From contig CAMCBZ010000006.1 in the NCBI GenBank assembly GCA_945873145.1, positions 1-64,000 on the forward strand: a stretch of 64,000 nt of DNA, in the 5' to 3' direction. Source of the stretch: an uncultured Prevotella sp. (lineage in GTDB: Bacteria; Bacteroidota; Bacteroidia; Bacteroidales; Bacteroidaceae). The notes below the pieces were generated by a model. It was not told where the DNA came from, searched no databases, and saw nothing but the letters and a program-made list of their open reading frames with translations. The stretch's first letter is position 1. Every line of letters begins with the position of its first letter. The translations under genes were made by a program, and so were the position numbers. This document shows, piece after piece, positions 16,868 to 26,300 of the stretch.

Positions 16868-17584
16868 ATGAATATAAAGAAACATATCCCCAACACGCTG
16901 ACCTGTTGCAACCTCATCTCGGGTTGCATCGCTACGTGCTTTGCCTTTTTCCACGACCCGGAACTGGCATTGCTGTGGATCATCATCGGGGCCGTGTTTG
17001 ATTTCTTCGACGGTATGAGTGCCCGTCTGCTGCATGTACCTTCACCAATCGGTAAGGAGCTGGACTCCCTGGCCGACGATGTCACCTTCGGCGTGGCGCC
17101 TTCCACCATGCTGTTCTCTCAGCTGCTCGTGATGGACTACCCGTCCTGGTTGCAGCCGTTAAGCGACTATGTAGCTTTTGTGGCCTATATCATGGCAGCC
17201 TTCTCGGCACTTCGTCTCGCCAAGTTCAATCTCGATGAGCGTCAGGCTATGGGTTTCATCGGCTTGCCGACGCCTGCCAACGCTCTCTTCTGGGGATCGC
17301 TGATTCTCAGCGCCAAGCATTGGGAGACGCTGTCGCCGTATATGTCCGTAGCACTCATCGCCCTCATGCTCGTCAGCTCATGGCTGCTCATCGCCGAGAT
17401 TCCGATGTTCGCATTGAAATTCAAGCACTGGGGATGGAAGGGCAACGAGCTTCGCTACTCATTCCTCATCACTTGTGTACCACTGCTGATCATCTTCCAG
17501 GAATATGCTTTCGCGATTATCATCGCATGGTACGTGGTTCTTTCTGTCATCAGCGACGCAAAGAGTGCCACAAGCAACAAGTAA
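16868..17584 (+). CDS. pssA: CDP-diacylglycerol-serine O-phosphatidyltransferase
   Basis: Inner-membrane enzyme that makes phosphatidylserine from CDP-diacylglycerol and serine, the substrate of Psd. The protein has 238 residues and several membrane helices. The CDP-alcohol phosphotransferase motif is visible as FDGMSARLLHVPSPIGKELD, then SLADD (D-G-x2-A-R, G, D, D). A second conserved feature is GLPTPANALFW. It lies downstream of psd and 12 nt upstream of the DUF486 gene, on the same strand. Confidence 0.94.
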   Translation: MNIKKHIPNTLTCCNLISGCIATCFAFFHDPELALLWIIIGAVFDFFDGMSARLLHVPSPIGKELDSLADDVTFGVAPSTMLFSQLLVMDYPSWLQPLSDYVAFVAYIMAAFSALRLAKFNLDERQAMGFIGLPTPANALFWGSLILSAKHWETLSPYMSVALIALMLVSSWLLIAEIPMFALKFKHWGWKGNELRYSFLITCVPLLIIFQEYAFAIIIAWYVVLSVISDAKSATSNK

Positions 17585-17596
17585 AAAATAAAGAAA

Positions 17597-17968
17597 GTGT
17601 ATCGGGGATTATCGACCATCGCATTGCTGTTGTGCAGCAATGTCTTTATGACGCTTGCCTGGTATGGCCATCTGAAACTGCAACAGGCACACATCAGCAA
17701 CCACTGGCCACTCATCGGCGTCATCGTCTTTTCGTGGTGCATCGCCTTCTTTGAGTATTGTTGTCAGGTACCTGCCAACCGCATTGGTTTCCAAGGCGAC
17801 GGCGGTCCTTTCTCGCTCATACAGTTGAAGGTGATCCAAGAATGTGTCTCGCTAATCGTCTTCGCCGTCATTGCGAACATGCTCTTTCAAGGGCAGAGCC
17901 TTCACTGGAACCACCTCGCGGCCTTTGCCTGCCTGATAGCGGCGGTGTATTTCGTGTTTATGAAATAA
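17597..17968 (+). CDS. DUF486 family small membrane protein
   Basis: A 123-residue, four-helix membrane protein of the DUF486 family, related in shape to small drug/metabolite transporters; the function is unknown. Segments include LSTIALLLCSNVFMTLAWYG, IGVIVFSWCIAFFEYCCQVPANRIG and LAAFACLIAAVYFVF. The start is GTG at 17597, 12 nt after pssA. The gene's last codons and stop are duplicated as a 23-bp tandem repeat. Confidence 0.85.
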   Translation: MYRGLSTIALLLCSNVFMTLAWYGHLKLQQAHISNHWPLIGVIVFSWCIAFFEYCCQVPANRIGFQGDGGPFSLIQLKVIQECVSLIVFAVIANMLFQGQSLHWNHLAAFACLIAAVYFVFMK

Positions 17969-17996
17969 CAGGCTTCGTATTTATGAAATAACAGAC
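17951..17996 (+). repeat. 23-bp tandem duplication across the DUF486 stop codon
   Basis: Copies 17951-17973 and 17974-17996 agree at 21 of 23 positions. The first contains the stop codon TAA (17966-17968). Confidence 0.85.
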
Positions 17997-18039
17997 TTCG
18001 GTTTGAAGATAGACAATAACACACTAACACATAATTATT

Positions 18040-18498
18040 ATGGAAATAGGAGACAAACTGCCGGAGTTCCTGGGACTTGACCAGGACGGCAACGAAGTGA
18101 AGTTGAGCGACTTCCAAGGCAAGAAGCTCGTACTCTATATCTATCCGCGCGACTCTACTCCGGGATGCACCAACGAGGCTTGCAACCTGCGCGACAACTA
18201 TCAGTCAATGCTCGACAAGGGCTATGCTGTTGTCGGCGTGAGCATTCAGAGTGCAGAGAGCCACAAGAAGTTCATCGCAAAATACGACCTGCCCTTCCCT
18301 CTCATCGCTGATACGGACAAGAAACTCGTGGAGGCGCTCGGTGCCTACGGCGAGAAGAAGATGTACGGTAAGACCACGATGGGTACGTTCCGCACAACCT
18401 TCGTGACCGACGAGAACGGCGTGATCACCGAGATCTTCCGTCCGAAACAGATCAAGGTGAAGGAACATGCACAACAGATCTTAGGCGCTGAAGCCTAA
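18040..18498 (+). CDS. bcp: Thioredoxin-dependent thiol peroxidase (Bcp/PrxQ)
   Basis: Peroxiredoxin of 152 residues that reduces hydroperoxides using thioredoxin. The active site is PRDSTPGCTNEACNLRD, with peroxidatic C43 and likely resolving C48 five residues later, the usual atypical two-Cys PrxQ spacing. VVGVSIQSAESHKKFIAKYDLPFPLIAD is typical of the family. It is cytoplasmic with no signal peptide. A hairpin at 18508-18529 follows, so it probably forms a single-gene unit. Confidence 0.95.
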   Translation: MEIGDKLPEFLGLDQDGNEVKLSDFQGKKLVLYIYPRDSTPGCTNEACNLRDNYQSMLDKGYAVVGVSIQSAESHKKFIAKYDLPFPLIADTDKKLVEALGAYGEKKMYGKTTMGTFRTTFVTDENGVITEIFRPKQIKVKEHAQQILGAEA

Positions 18499-18507
18499 GC
18501 AAAGCAA

Positions 18508-18535
18508 CGGGAGGGTACATACTCTCCCGATATTT
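18508..18535 (+). terminator. Probable bcp terminator
   Basis: CGGGAG (18508-18513) pairs with CTCCCG (18524-18529) and is followed by a T-rich stretch. The stem is short. Confidence 0.5.
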
Positions 18536-18656
18536 GTTTCTATACAACAAAGGAAGTCTTAAAGAATCAAGATGTGTATCCCTACAAAATAACAGGGAGG
18601 CCAATAAATCGAACGTAAGAGAAACATCTGTTCAACAATATATAGTCAACAAGACA

Positions 18657-19199
18657 ATGGAAGAGAATAGAACAAAAGAATTTGAGGATACCTTTCACAA
18701 AGACCTCGCCACATATCTCGAAGCCCACGACCTCATTGACAAGCACTTTCCCGAAGCACCGGACATCGAGGCGCTGTGGGCTACCATCGGCGAGAGTTAT
18801 CTGCCCGACGCTCTGCGCGAGTGGAGCCACTACCCTACCGTCGCACTCGGCTGGGTGATGTATATCGGAATGGCGATCGCTTACTATTGGGATGAGGATT
18901 GGGAACGCTACAGCCATGTGCCCGACCTTTACAAGATGATGATCCTCAACTCTGACTTCGATCACCTCGACGACTACATCCGCCAACAGGTCCTTCGTCT
19001 CACGCCCGAACAAGGCGAGAAGCTCCAGCAGACTGTCGGCGAGTGTGCCGCAAGAACTTACAACACGATCAGTCACCTGCATGTGGAACCAGGAACGCCG
19101 GACGCTTTCCGTGTCTTCATCGCCGCGCTCCACGAGATGTACCTCATGGGTGCTGCCATGGAACTGAAGTCTTTGGGCTACCACATGGAGAAGTGTTGA
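18657..19199 (+). CDS. Unrecognised 180-residue soluble protein
   Basis: I do not recognise the family. The start was placed at ATG 18657 because the 41 codons upstream look like leader sequence and not protein. The product begins with a charged region (EENRTKEFEDTFHKDL) and is helical, with conserved-looking aromatic patches ALGWVMYIGMAIAYYWDEDWERY and SHLHVEPGTPDAFRVFIAALHEMYLMGAAMELKSLG. There is no signal peptide. The neighbours bcp and nhaC do not indicate a role. Confidence 0.75.
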   Translation: MEENRTKEFEDTFHKDLATYLEAHDLIDKHFPEAPDIEALWATIGESYLPDALREWSHYPTVALGWVMYIGMAIAYYWDEDWERYSHVPDLYKMMILNSDFDHLDDYIRQQVLRLTPEQGEKLQQTVGECAARTYNTISHLHVEPGTPDAFRVFIAALHEMYLMGAAMELKSLGYHMEKC

Positions 19200-19273
19200 G
19201 CAACTCATCATTCATCACCGAACACTCAACATCGACATAACTCATCTTTCAACACGCTACATTCAACGATCCC

Positions 19274-20704
19274 ATGCGATACGTCCTTTCTCTCGCCCCT
19301 GTCATCTTCCTGATGGCGTTTCTTGGCATTGTCATCCACGTCTACGGGACGGATGCGCTCTCCGGCGGCAGTCAGTTAGCGCTGATACTGTCTACGGGTG
19401 TCTGCGGCCTGATCGCTGTATTAGGCTTCCACGTGCCATGGAAGACCTTGGAGACCGAGATCAACAACTCCATCGGCAGCGTCGGCACAGCGATCGTCAT
19501 TCTGCTGCTCATCGGCCTGCTGTCCGGCACATGGACCGTCAGCGGCGTGGTGCCCACACTGATCTACTGGGGCATGAAGATCATCAACCCCTATGTCTTC
19601 CTGCTCTGCTGTTGCGTCATCAGCGGCTTTGTGTCGGTGATGACGGGCAGTTCGTGGACCACCGTAGCAACCATCGGCATTGCGCTCATGGGTATTGGCA
19701 AGGCACTCGGATTCAGCGATGGCTGGACCGCCGGAGCCATTCTCTCCGGTGCCTATTTCGGTGACAAGATGTCGCCACTATCCGACACCACTGTGTTGGC
19801 ATCCAGTGTGGTGGGCACGCCACTGTTCACGCATATCCGCTACATGACCATCACCACAGTGCCTGCCGTCGTCATCGCATTGGTCGTATATGGCGTCGCC
19901 GGACTCTTCGTCGCCGGTCATTCTGCCATCGACACCTCTGCTTTCACCACTGCTCTGCAAGGAAAATACAATCTCTCGCCCTGGCTGCTCATCGTACCTG
20001 TCGCTACCGGCGTGATGATCGCACGCAAGATGCCCGCCATCATCGTGCTCTTCGCCTCCTCGGTACTGGCCGGAGTCTTTGCCATCTTCTTCCAACCGCA
20101 TATCCTCGCGGAGGTCATCGGTGCCCACGACACTTCCGTACTCACGCTCTTCAAAGGCGTCATGCTCAGTGGCTTCGGCGCCACTGCCATACACACAGGC
20201 AACTCAGCGTGCGACGCCTTGCTGGCCACACGTGGCATGCAGGGCATGATGGGCACGGTATGGCTGATCCTTTGTGCCATCTGCTTCGGCGGTGTCTTGA
20301 AGGCCAGCGGCATGCTTGCCAACATCATGCATCTGCTCCTGCCACTGACGCGCACACGCTTCGGACTCGTTGCCTCCACCGTTGTCTCTGGCATCTTCTT
20401 CAATACTACCGTTGCCGACCAGTATCTCTCTATCATGCTCAGCGCCAGCATGTACAAGAGCATTTATGAGAAGGAAGGCTACGAGCCACGACTGCTCAGC
20501 CGCAGCATCGAGGACTCCAGCACGGTGACCTCTGTGCTCGTGCCATGGAGTACGTGCGGCATGACACAATCATCGGTGCTCAACGTACCGACGCTGACCT
20601 ATATGCCTTACGCCATCTTCTGCTATCTCTGCCCGCTGATGAGCATGACGATTGCGGCCTTGGGCTATAAGATCTACCGCAAGGTAGGCAAAATGGCAAA
20701 ATAA
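19274..20704 (+). CDS. nhaC: Na+/H+ antiporter, NhaC family
   Basis: Inner-membrane antiporter of 476 residues with about eleven or twelve hydrophobic segments. Family features seen are the GSSWTTVATIG segment in the first half, GAILSGAYFGDKMSPLSDTTVLAS with conserved charged residues inside the membrane, and SRSIEDSSTVTSVLVPWSTCG in the C-terminal half. It would export Na+ in exchange for protons. It has no partner subunit and ends before a promoter for the next gene. Confidence 0.92.
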   Translation: MRYVLSLAPVIFLMAFLGIVIHVYGTDALSGGSQLALILSTGVCGLIAVLGFHVPWKTLETEINNSIGSVGTAIVILLLIGLLSGTWTVSGVVPTLIYWGMKIINPYVFLLCCCVISGFVSVMTGSSWTTVATIGIALMGIGKALGFSDGWTAGAILSGAYFGDKMSPLSDTTVLASSVVGTPLFTHIRYMTITTVPAVVIALVVYGVAGLFVAGHSAIDTSAFTTALQGKYNLSPWLLIVPVATGVMIARKMPAIIVLFASSVLAGVFAIFFQPHILAEVIGAHDTSVLTLFKGVMLSGFGATAIHTGNSACDALLATRGMQGMMGTVWLILCAICFGGVLKASGMLANIMHLLLPLTRTRFGLVASTVVSGIFFNTTVADQYLSIMLSASMYKSIYEKEGYEPRLLSRSIEDSSTVTSVLVPWSTCGMTQSSVLNVPTLTYMPYAIFCYLCPLMSMTIAALGYKIYRKVGKMAK

Positions 20705-20716
20705 ACCCAGCCATTC

Positions 20717-20747
20717 TTTGCCGACTCATTTCTTTATTATATCTTTG
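20717..20747 (+). promoter_or_regulatory. Promoter of the lipoprotein gene at 20.8 kb
   Basis: TTTG at 20717-20720, a 19-nt gap and TATCTTTG at 20740-20747, followed by the start codon 20 nt later. Confidence 0.75.
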
Positions 20748-20767
20748 CGCCCGTAAAGCTAAAAGGT

Positions 20768-21733
20768 ATGAACGGGAAAAGACTGTCAGTCATCTGTGCG
20801 CTTCTGCTCACATCACTGCTGATCGTGATGTTGGCGGGATGCGGGCAAAGGGAGAGCACGGCTCAGCCCCGACGCTCCGTCTATTGCTGGCAGACGACCT
20901 TCACTCCCAACGACTCCTTGGTGGCGGCATTCATCCGTCACGAGCACCTCACTCATATCTATCTGCGATACTTCGACGTGGTGATGACCAACGGAACACC
21001 GATGCCCAACGCCAGCGTCAACGTCGCGGGCCGCGTGCCCAAAGGCGTGACGCTGATCCCTGTGGTCTATATCACCAACGACTGCATGATGGCTATCGGG
21101 CAAGACCACACTGAGGCAAAGAACTTGGCTGAAAAGATCCTGCAACGCGTCAGACAGATGACAACAACGCTGCAACTCGGACCAACAGATGAACTGCAGA
21201 TCGACTGCGACTGGACCATCAGCACACGGCGCGCCTACTTCGATTTCCTCTCTGCCCTGCGCGATATGGCGCACGAGCAGCACATGCAGCTGTCGACCAC
21301 CATCCGCTTTCATCAGCTCACGCAGCCGGTGCCGCCTGCCGACCGTGGTGTGCTGATGGCATATAACACCGGTGATGTGCGCGACATCCACAACCGCTTC
21401 CCCATTCTCAACATCGCCGACGTGAAGCCTTATCTGCGCTTTCTCGCCACCTATAAGCTGCCCTTGTCCACCGCCTACCCTATTTTCTCCTGGCGTGTGC
21501 TCTTCCGTGGCGGTCACTTCGTCGGCATTCTCCACAGCGACGACGACTATCCGATATTGCCGGGCGACAAGGTTCTCAGTCGCAGCGCTGACCTCCGACA
21601 TATCCTCGAAGCCCATCAGACCATCAGTGAGCTGCGACCCGACGCCCACAACGAGATTATACTCTATGATTTGCAAACCAACAACATAAAAAGATTCCAA
21701 GCTCCTGATTATGAAAAGATTTATCATCGTTAG
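20768..21733 (+). CDS. Lipoprotein, possible DUF3142/glycosidase-like fold
   Basis: A 321-residue exported lipoprotein. The N-terminal hydrophobic stretch ends in a lipobox, MLAGCG, with the acylated cysteine at about 25. The mature part has alternating strand and helix segments such as HLTHIYLRYFDVVM, GVTLIPVVYITNDCMM, DELQIDCDWTISTRRAYFDFLSALRD and LSTTIRFHQL. This pattern resembles the TIM-barrel-like DUF3142 proteins, but that match is tentative. The 3' end overlaps the next gene by 23 nt, so the two are probably made together. Confidence 0.7.
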   Translation: MNGKRLSVICALLLTSLLIVMLAGCGQRESTAQPRRSVYCWQTTFTPNDSLVAAFIRHEHLTHIYLRYFDVVMTNGTPMPNASVNVAGRVPKGVTLIPVVYITNDCMMAIGQDHTEAKNLAEKILQRVRQMTTTLQLGPTDELQIDCDWTISTRRAYFDFLSALRDMAHEQHMQLSTTIRFHQLTQPVPPADRGVLMAYNTGDVRDIHNRFPILNIADVKPYLRFLATYKLPLSTAYPIFSWRVLFRGGHFVGILHSDDDYPILPGDKVLSRSADLRHILEAHQTISELRPDAHNEIILYDLQTNNIKRFQAPDYEKIYHR

Positions 21734-23945
21734 CCTCCTGCTGCTGTCTGTCGGCAGGTCGATGGCTTGCGTGCCGGAGAAACCCACCTATAACTATTAC
21801 CTCATGTGCGTGGAGCCGACACAGCAACAGACTGAGAGCGTACAGCTCAAAGCCATCAACGACTTTTGGAAACAGTATACCAACGGCCGAGTAAACAGCT
21901 ATATCAACGGTTGGGACAGCAAGACCAATACCGACGCGCCCACCTTCATCCTAAAGCTGGCTCGGCAAAGGAAGGACTATGAAATGGTGCGCTATCTTGG
22001 CTGGCTCAATAAATATCTCAAGATCAGCCGTGATCTCGGTGACACTTGGGACTATCCTACCCACCAGCAACTGCTGCAACGTAAGCAGAGACTCACGCAG
22101 ATGCTCGCTGCCGCAAAGGCTTATCGTGGACGCAAATTGCTGGCCCAATACCGTCTGCTCGCCATGCGCGCCAACATGCTCTTGGGCAATAATGCTCAGA
22201 ACATCAGCTACTGGAAGACGACGGCCAGCCGCATGCCGCAAAGCGTCTACCGCGATATGATGGAGAACATCTATGCCCGCGCACTGTTCAAGACCGGTAA
22301 ACAGCGTGACGCACTGGAGATCTATGCCCGCCAAAACGACCAGCGGAGTATGCGCTGGTGCGTGCGCCACTACCGCAACCTCAGCGGTATCAAAGCCATC
22401 TATGCCCGCAACGCCAACAGCCGTGTGCTGCCCTACCTCGTACAGGACTTTGTCAACAACGTGCAGGAGACGCAGGATGTCTACACACGTCCCTCGGCGT
22501 TCATCCCCGACGCCGACAAGGCGCAATGGACGAAGAAAGATTATACTCAGGCCATCGAGGAAGTGGGTGCCCGCGTGATCTATAGAGATGAAGCCCAGGC
22601 ATTCATTGCCTTTGCCGCACAAGTGCTGAAAGAGGGCAAGACCTCTACGCCGGCACTCTGGCACGAAGCCTCGGGAGCCCTGCAATTTCTCCTCGGCGAC
22701 TACAGCGCAGCAAAGTCTTCGCTCGCCCAAGCTATCAGCGCCGAAGGCACACAACGCATGCACGACAATGCCCGCGCCATCGCGGACATCAACAGCATAT
22801 ATACCGAGAAGATGGACAACAATCAGCAGAACCGGCTCGTCAAAGAGATCGCCTGGATGCGCAACATGAGCCAGCAGACTATGACAAAGGACGAGGAGGG
22901 ATACACCTATATGGCGGATACCTATTTCGCCAATATGCTGCAACGCATGGTCTACAACCATCTCGTACCCGAACTGCAAAAGCAGGGCAACGGCTTCCTC
23001 GCTCTCGCCATGCTCGCCAATATGGACAACCACGACAATGACGGCACGTTACCAAGCACAAGAAAGCACGTGCCTACCTATTATCAACGGGCTAAATGTT
23101 ACAACCCGCTGCCGGACTGGTGGGGTGACTACTACGATGCTTTGGAGCACCTCTCCATCGACTCGCTCAAAGAGTACGTCGCTTATCTCCACGCCCCGCA
23201 CGCCGACAGCCCGCTCGCTGACGCGGCCTGCAAGAGCAGTTACCAGAGCGACGACTACTTCAACGACCTCATTGGCACACGTCTCATGGCCATGGGACGC
23301 TTCGAAGAGGCGATACCTTATCTCAGAAAGGTGAGCACTGACTTCATCTACAACTCGAACATCTGTGGATACATCGGCCGCCGCAACTATCAACAGCCGC
23401 GCTGGTTCGTGCACCAGGTCATCAACGACACACTGAACACCGGTCCACGATCTGTCACCATCACCGACAATCAGAAACTGAACTTCTGTCTCGACATCAC
23501 CAACTTGCAACACCGCTACCAAAACGCTGGCAGCGACACACTGCGCGCCCGCCTTGCCTATGACCTCGCCACACGGCTCTACCAGGCCAGCTACGAGGGC
23601 GACTGCTGGTATCTCACCCATTACGGCTGGAGCTGCATGGACTCGGTGCGCACCGGCGAACGTGATATCATCCTCGACGCCATCAACTACTTAGGCGAGA
23701 GCTCGCTCAAAGGCGACAAAGACCTGCAGTTCAACAGCCTCTACGCCTTGGCTTTCATCCGTCGCGACAACGTCGCCGAAAGCTACCCCTTCAGCTATCC
23801 GGGCGAAACCATCAAGTTGCGAAAGAAAAGCAGAAAGTACAAGGCACTGACGCAACTCAACAACTTCCTCACGCTCCATCCCGCCTATCAGTCAAACCGT
23901 TACGTCTCGCACTGCGATGTGCTAAAGGAGTTTCGCGAGCAGTAG
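21711..23945 (+). CDS. Large exported protein with helical repeats, unknown function
   Basis: A 744-residue protein starting with a signal peptide (MKRFIIVSLLLLSVGRSMAC). The rest is rich in helical, TPR-like stretches, for example FKTGKQRDALEIYARQND and LGDYSAAKSSLAQAISAEG, and in tyrosine and tryptophan. I cannot assign a family. It overlaps the preceding lipoprotein gene by 23 nt, which argues for a joint envelope role. The Cys at the signal end (MACVPEK) could be a lipidation site, but the flanking residues are not a clear lipobox. Confidence 0.75.
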   Translation: MKRFIIVSLLLLSVGRSMACVPEKPTYNYYLMCVEPTQQQTESVQLKAINDFWKQYTNGRVNSYINGWDSKTNTDAPTFILKLARQRKDYEMVRYLGWLNKYLKISRDLGDTWDYPTHQQLLQRKQRLTQMLAAAKAYRGRKLLAQYRLLAMRANMLLGNNAQNISYWKTTASRMPQSVYRDMMENIYARALFKTGKQRDALEIYARQNDQRSMRWCVRHYRNLSGIKAIYARNANSRVLPYLVQDFVNNVQETQDVYTRPSAFIPDADKAQWTKKDYTQAIEEVGARVIYRDEAQAFIAFAAQVLKEGKTSTPALWHEASGALQFLLGDYSAAKSSLAQAISAEGTQRMHDNARAIADINSIYTEKMDNNQQNRLVKEIAWMRNMSQQTMTKDEEGYTYMADTYFANMLQRMVYNHLVPELQKQGNGFLALAMLANMDNHDNDGTLPSTRKHVPTYYQRAKCYNPLPDWWGDYYDALEHLSIDSLKEYVAYLHAPHADSPLADAACKSSYQSDDYFNDLIGTRLMAMGRFEEAIPYLRKVSTDFIYNSNICGYIGRRNYQQPRWFVHQVINDTLNTGPRSVTITDNQKLNFCLDITNLQHRYQNAGSDTLRARLAYDLATRLYQASYEGDCWYLTHYGWSCMDSVRTGERDIILDAINYLGESSLKGDKDLQFNSLYALAFIRRDNVAESYPFSYPGETIKLRKKSRKYKALTQLNNFLTLHPAYQSNRYVSHCDVLKEFREQ

Positions 23946-23992
23946 TCCGTTATAGTTATTAACAAAAGTTATGAAAGCTTAGTTACGTATTT

Positions 23993-24024
23993 TTTGGCTA
24001 TTACGAAAAAGACGCTTAACTTTG
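23993..24024 (+). promoter_or_regulatory. Rubrerythrin promoter
   Basis: TTTG at 23993-23996, a 20-nt gap and TAACTTTG at 24017-24024 match the consensus. Confidence 0.75.
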
Positions 24025-24086
24025 CATTGTAACAATATAAACACAACATGTGGCAATGCCACACAACCATTAACATCAAAAACATT

Positions 24087-24629
24087 ATGAAAGAACTGAA
24101 AGGAACAAAGACTGAGAAGAACCTCCAGGAGGCTTTTGCTGGTGAGAGCCAGGCACGTAACAAATACACTTACTTCGCTTCTAAGGCACGTAAGGATGGC
24201 TACGAGCAGATTGCTGCTATCTTCGAGGAGACCGCTCAAAACGAGAAGGAGCACGCTAAGCTGTGGTTCAAGTATCTCGAGGGTGGCGACCTCAAGAGCA
24301 CACGCGAGAACCTCAAGGCTGCTGCAGAAGGTGAGAACTACGAGTGGACTGACATGTATGCCAAGATGGCTAAGGAAGCTGAGGAAGAAGGCTTCACAGA
24401 GATCGCCTACAAGTTCCGCGCTGTCGCTGCTATCGAGAAGACTCACGAGGAGCGCTATCGCAAGCTGCTGAAGAACATCGAGGACGCACTCGTCTTCAGC
24501 CGCGACGGAGATGCCATCTGGGTTTGCCGCAACTGCGGACACGTTGTCGTAGGTCCTAAGGCTCCCGAGGTTTGCCCTGTCTGCAAGCATCCTCAGAGCT
24601 TCTTCGAGCTCAAGGCTGAGAACTACTAA
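24087..24629 (+). CDS. rbr: Rubrerythrin
   Basis: Cytoplasmic peroxide-detoxifying diiron protein of 180 residues. The four-helix domain contains the ligand motifs [17 protein letters not shown] and [10 protein letters not shown], and the C-terminal rubredoxin-like domain has the four cysteines in VCRNCGH and CPVCKH. The start at ATG 24087 was chosen because [13 protein letters not shown] is the usual N-terminus; the longer frame begins in the leader. A strong promoter and terminator flank it, so it is a single-gene unit. The role is in oxidative stress protection of an anaerobe. Confidence 0.96.
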   Translation: MKELKGTKTEKNLQEAFAGESQARNKYTYFASKARKDGYEQIAAIFEETAQNEKEHAKLWFKYLEGGDLKSTRENLKAAAEGENYEWTDMYAKMAKEAEEEGFTEIAYKFRAVAAIEKTHEERYRKLLKNIEDALVFSRDGDAIWVCRNCGHVVVGPKAPEVCPVCKHPQSFFELKAENY

Positions 24630-24680
24630 GCAATAACGATCTTATCAAGCCCCAAGGGTATTGACAGGAAAATCGACATA

Positions 24681-24717
24681 AAGCAGTGATCATCCCACGA
24701 TGGTCACTGCTTTTTTT
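24681..24717 (+). terminator. rbr terminator
   Basis: AAGCAGTGATCAT pairs with ATGGTCACTGCTT around a CCCACG-type loop, followed by seven T (24711-24717). Confidence 0.85.
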
Positions 24718-24848
24718 GTGAAGTAATACATTTCAGACAAGATTCCACGTACAGCCATAGAGGGCACAAGAAGGTCATTGACAGGCCTTCCAAAAAGGTA
24801 CAGGTCAGCGAAAGAAGCTGAAAGCCTACCATTCGCTATCTCTTTTTA

Positions 24849-24990
24849 TCAAGAATTTGAGAATTATAGAATTTCCCGCACATCATTGAATCGATAAGAA
24901 TTGGAGAAAATAAGCAGCTTCGCTGCCTTCGCCTGAAAGTTCTTTTTAATTCTTGTCGATAGTAGAATTCTCGCATTCTCTAATTCTTGA
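24849..24990. repeat. Long imperfect inverted repeat (about 142 bp)
   Basis: The outer arms start TCAAGAATTTGAGAAT and end ATTCTCTAATTCTTGA. The next arms are TCGATAAGAATT (24891 onward) against AATTCTTGTCGA (24949-24960). At the centre a perfect small hairpin GCAGC-TTC-GCTGC lies at 24914-24926. The symmetry about one centre suggests a MITE-like element or a structured RNA. Confidence 0.65.
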
Positions 24991-25025
24991 GATAAATAAT
25001 CACAGAAATCTTTCGTTGAACAGAT

Positions 25026-25063
25026 ACAAAAAAAGGAGCAACGACATCACGTCGTCACTCCTT
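25026..25063 (-). terminator. ald terminator
   Basis: AAGGAG and ACGAC (25033-25045) pair with GTCGT and CTCCTT (25051-25063). On the minus strand a run of T follows, about 130 nt after the ald stop. Confidence 0.7.
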
Positions 25064-25193
25064 CAGTATTTCTTAAAATTTTTATTAGGAATTCCTTGCC
25101 GACATAACTCTTTATGTCTTAGCTCAACTGACGCTCCAGAAGGAGCTACAGTATAGATTCCTTTCGAAAAATAGGATATATAATTAGTTCCGA

Positions 25194-26300
25194 TTAGGCG
25201 AGTTTTTCGTATTTCAAGCCCCACACATCAGCAACAGGTTTGAACACCACCTTACCCTCAACGATGTTCAGGCCTTTGCGCAGGGCCGGATTGTCTTCAC
25301 ATGCTTTGCGCCAGCCTTTGTCAGCAAGCTGCAAAGCGTATTTCAGTGTAGCGTTGGTCAGTGCCATTGTCGACGTGTTAGGCACAGCACCCGGGATGTT
25401 TGCCACACAGTAGTGCACGATGCCGTCGACGGTATAGACCGGTTCGGCATGTGTCGTCGGGTGGGAAGTCTCGAAGCAACCTCCCTGGTCGATGGCCACA
25501 TCCACCAATACCGTTCCAGGCTCCATCAGGCTGAGCATATCGCGCGTAATCAGATGCGGTGTCTTGTCACCGGGGATCAGCACCGAGCCGATGACGATAT
25601 CCACGTCTCGCAACTCCTGCCGGATGTTATGGTCAGACGAGTAGAGCGTCGTCACATTGGCCGGCAACTCAATGCTCAACTGACGCAGCCGGGGCAGAGA
25701 GATGTCCGTGATCACCACATCAGCGCCCATACCTGCTGCCATGCGCGCGGCTGCCTCGCCGACAGTACCACCGCCAAGGACAAGTACCTTCGTCGGTTTC
25801 ACGCCGGGCACGCCACTGATGAGCTTTCCCTTTCCGCCTTTCGTCTTCTGAAGATAATAGGCACCATTGAGAACAGCCATGCGTCCGGCGACCTCACTCA
25901 TCGGGCGCAGCAAAGGCAGACTATGGTCTGCTTCCTCCACCGTTTCATAGGCCAGGCACACTGCTCCGCTCTTGATCATTGCCTCGGTCAACGGCCGGTC
26001 ACTGGCAAAATGGAAGTAGGTGTAGACCAACTGGTCTTTGCGAATCAGAGGATACTCCGGTTCGATGGGTTCCTTGACCTTGATGATCATATCCGACTGG
26101 GCATAGACATCTTCGATGGTCGGCAGGATCTCGGCACCTACGTGCTCGTATGCCTCATCAGAAAAACCACTACCCTCTCCCGCCGTATGCTGTACGAAGA
26201 CTTGATGACCGTGTTTGATCAACTCGGCAACGCCGGCGGGAGTCATACCTACACGACTCTCACCTTGCTTAATCTCCTTAGGAATACCAATTCTCATCAT
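25194..26300 (-). CDS. ald: Alanine dehydrogenase
   Basis: NAD-dependent interconversion of L-alanine and pyruvate plus ammonia. The protein has 368 residues, the usual length. It has the N-terminal MRIGIPKEIKQGESRVGMTP, the catalytic region DQLVYTYFHFASDRPL, the ETVEEADHSLPLLRPMSEVAGRMA signature and the Rossmann motif VLVLGGGTVGEAAARMAAGMGADVVITD. Its neighbours are unrelated. A possible -7 box TATTTTTG lies on the minus strand at 26370-26377. Confidence 0.96.
   Translation of the reverse strand: MMRIGIPKEIKQGESRVGMTPAGVAELIKHGHQVFVQHTAGEGSGFSDEAYEHVGAEILPTIEDVYAQSDMIIKVKEPIEPEYPLIRKDQLVYTYFHFASDRPLTEAMIKSGAVCLAYETVEEADHSLPLLRPMSEVAGRMAVLNGAYYLQKTKGGKGKLISGVPGVKPTKVLVLGGGTVGEAAARMAAGMGADVVITDISLPRLRQLSIELPANVTTLYSSDHNIRQELRDVDIVIGSVLIPGDKTPHLITRDMLSLMEPGTVLVDVAIDQGGCFETSHPTTHAEPVYTVDGIVHYCVANIPGAVPNTSTMALTNATLKYALQLADKGWRKACEDNPALRKGLNIVEGKVVFKPVADVWGLKYEKLA

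Larger units (their letters stand above)
24630..25193. other. Intergenic region between rbr and ald
   Basis: It holds the rbr terminator (24681-24717), a long inverted repeat (24849-24990) and the converging ald terminator (25026-25063). No gene is supported here. Confidence 0.65.

Noticed and set aside
24048..24086. Longer rubrerythrin start
   Set aside because: The extra 13 residues come from the leader after the promoter; the usual rubrerythrin N-terminus starts at 24087.
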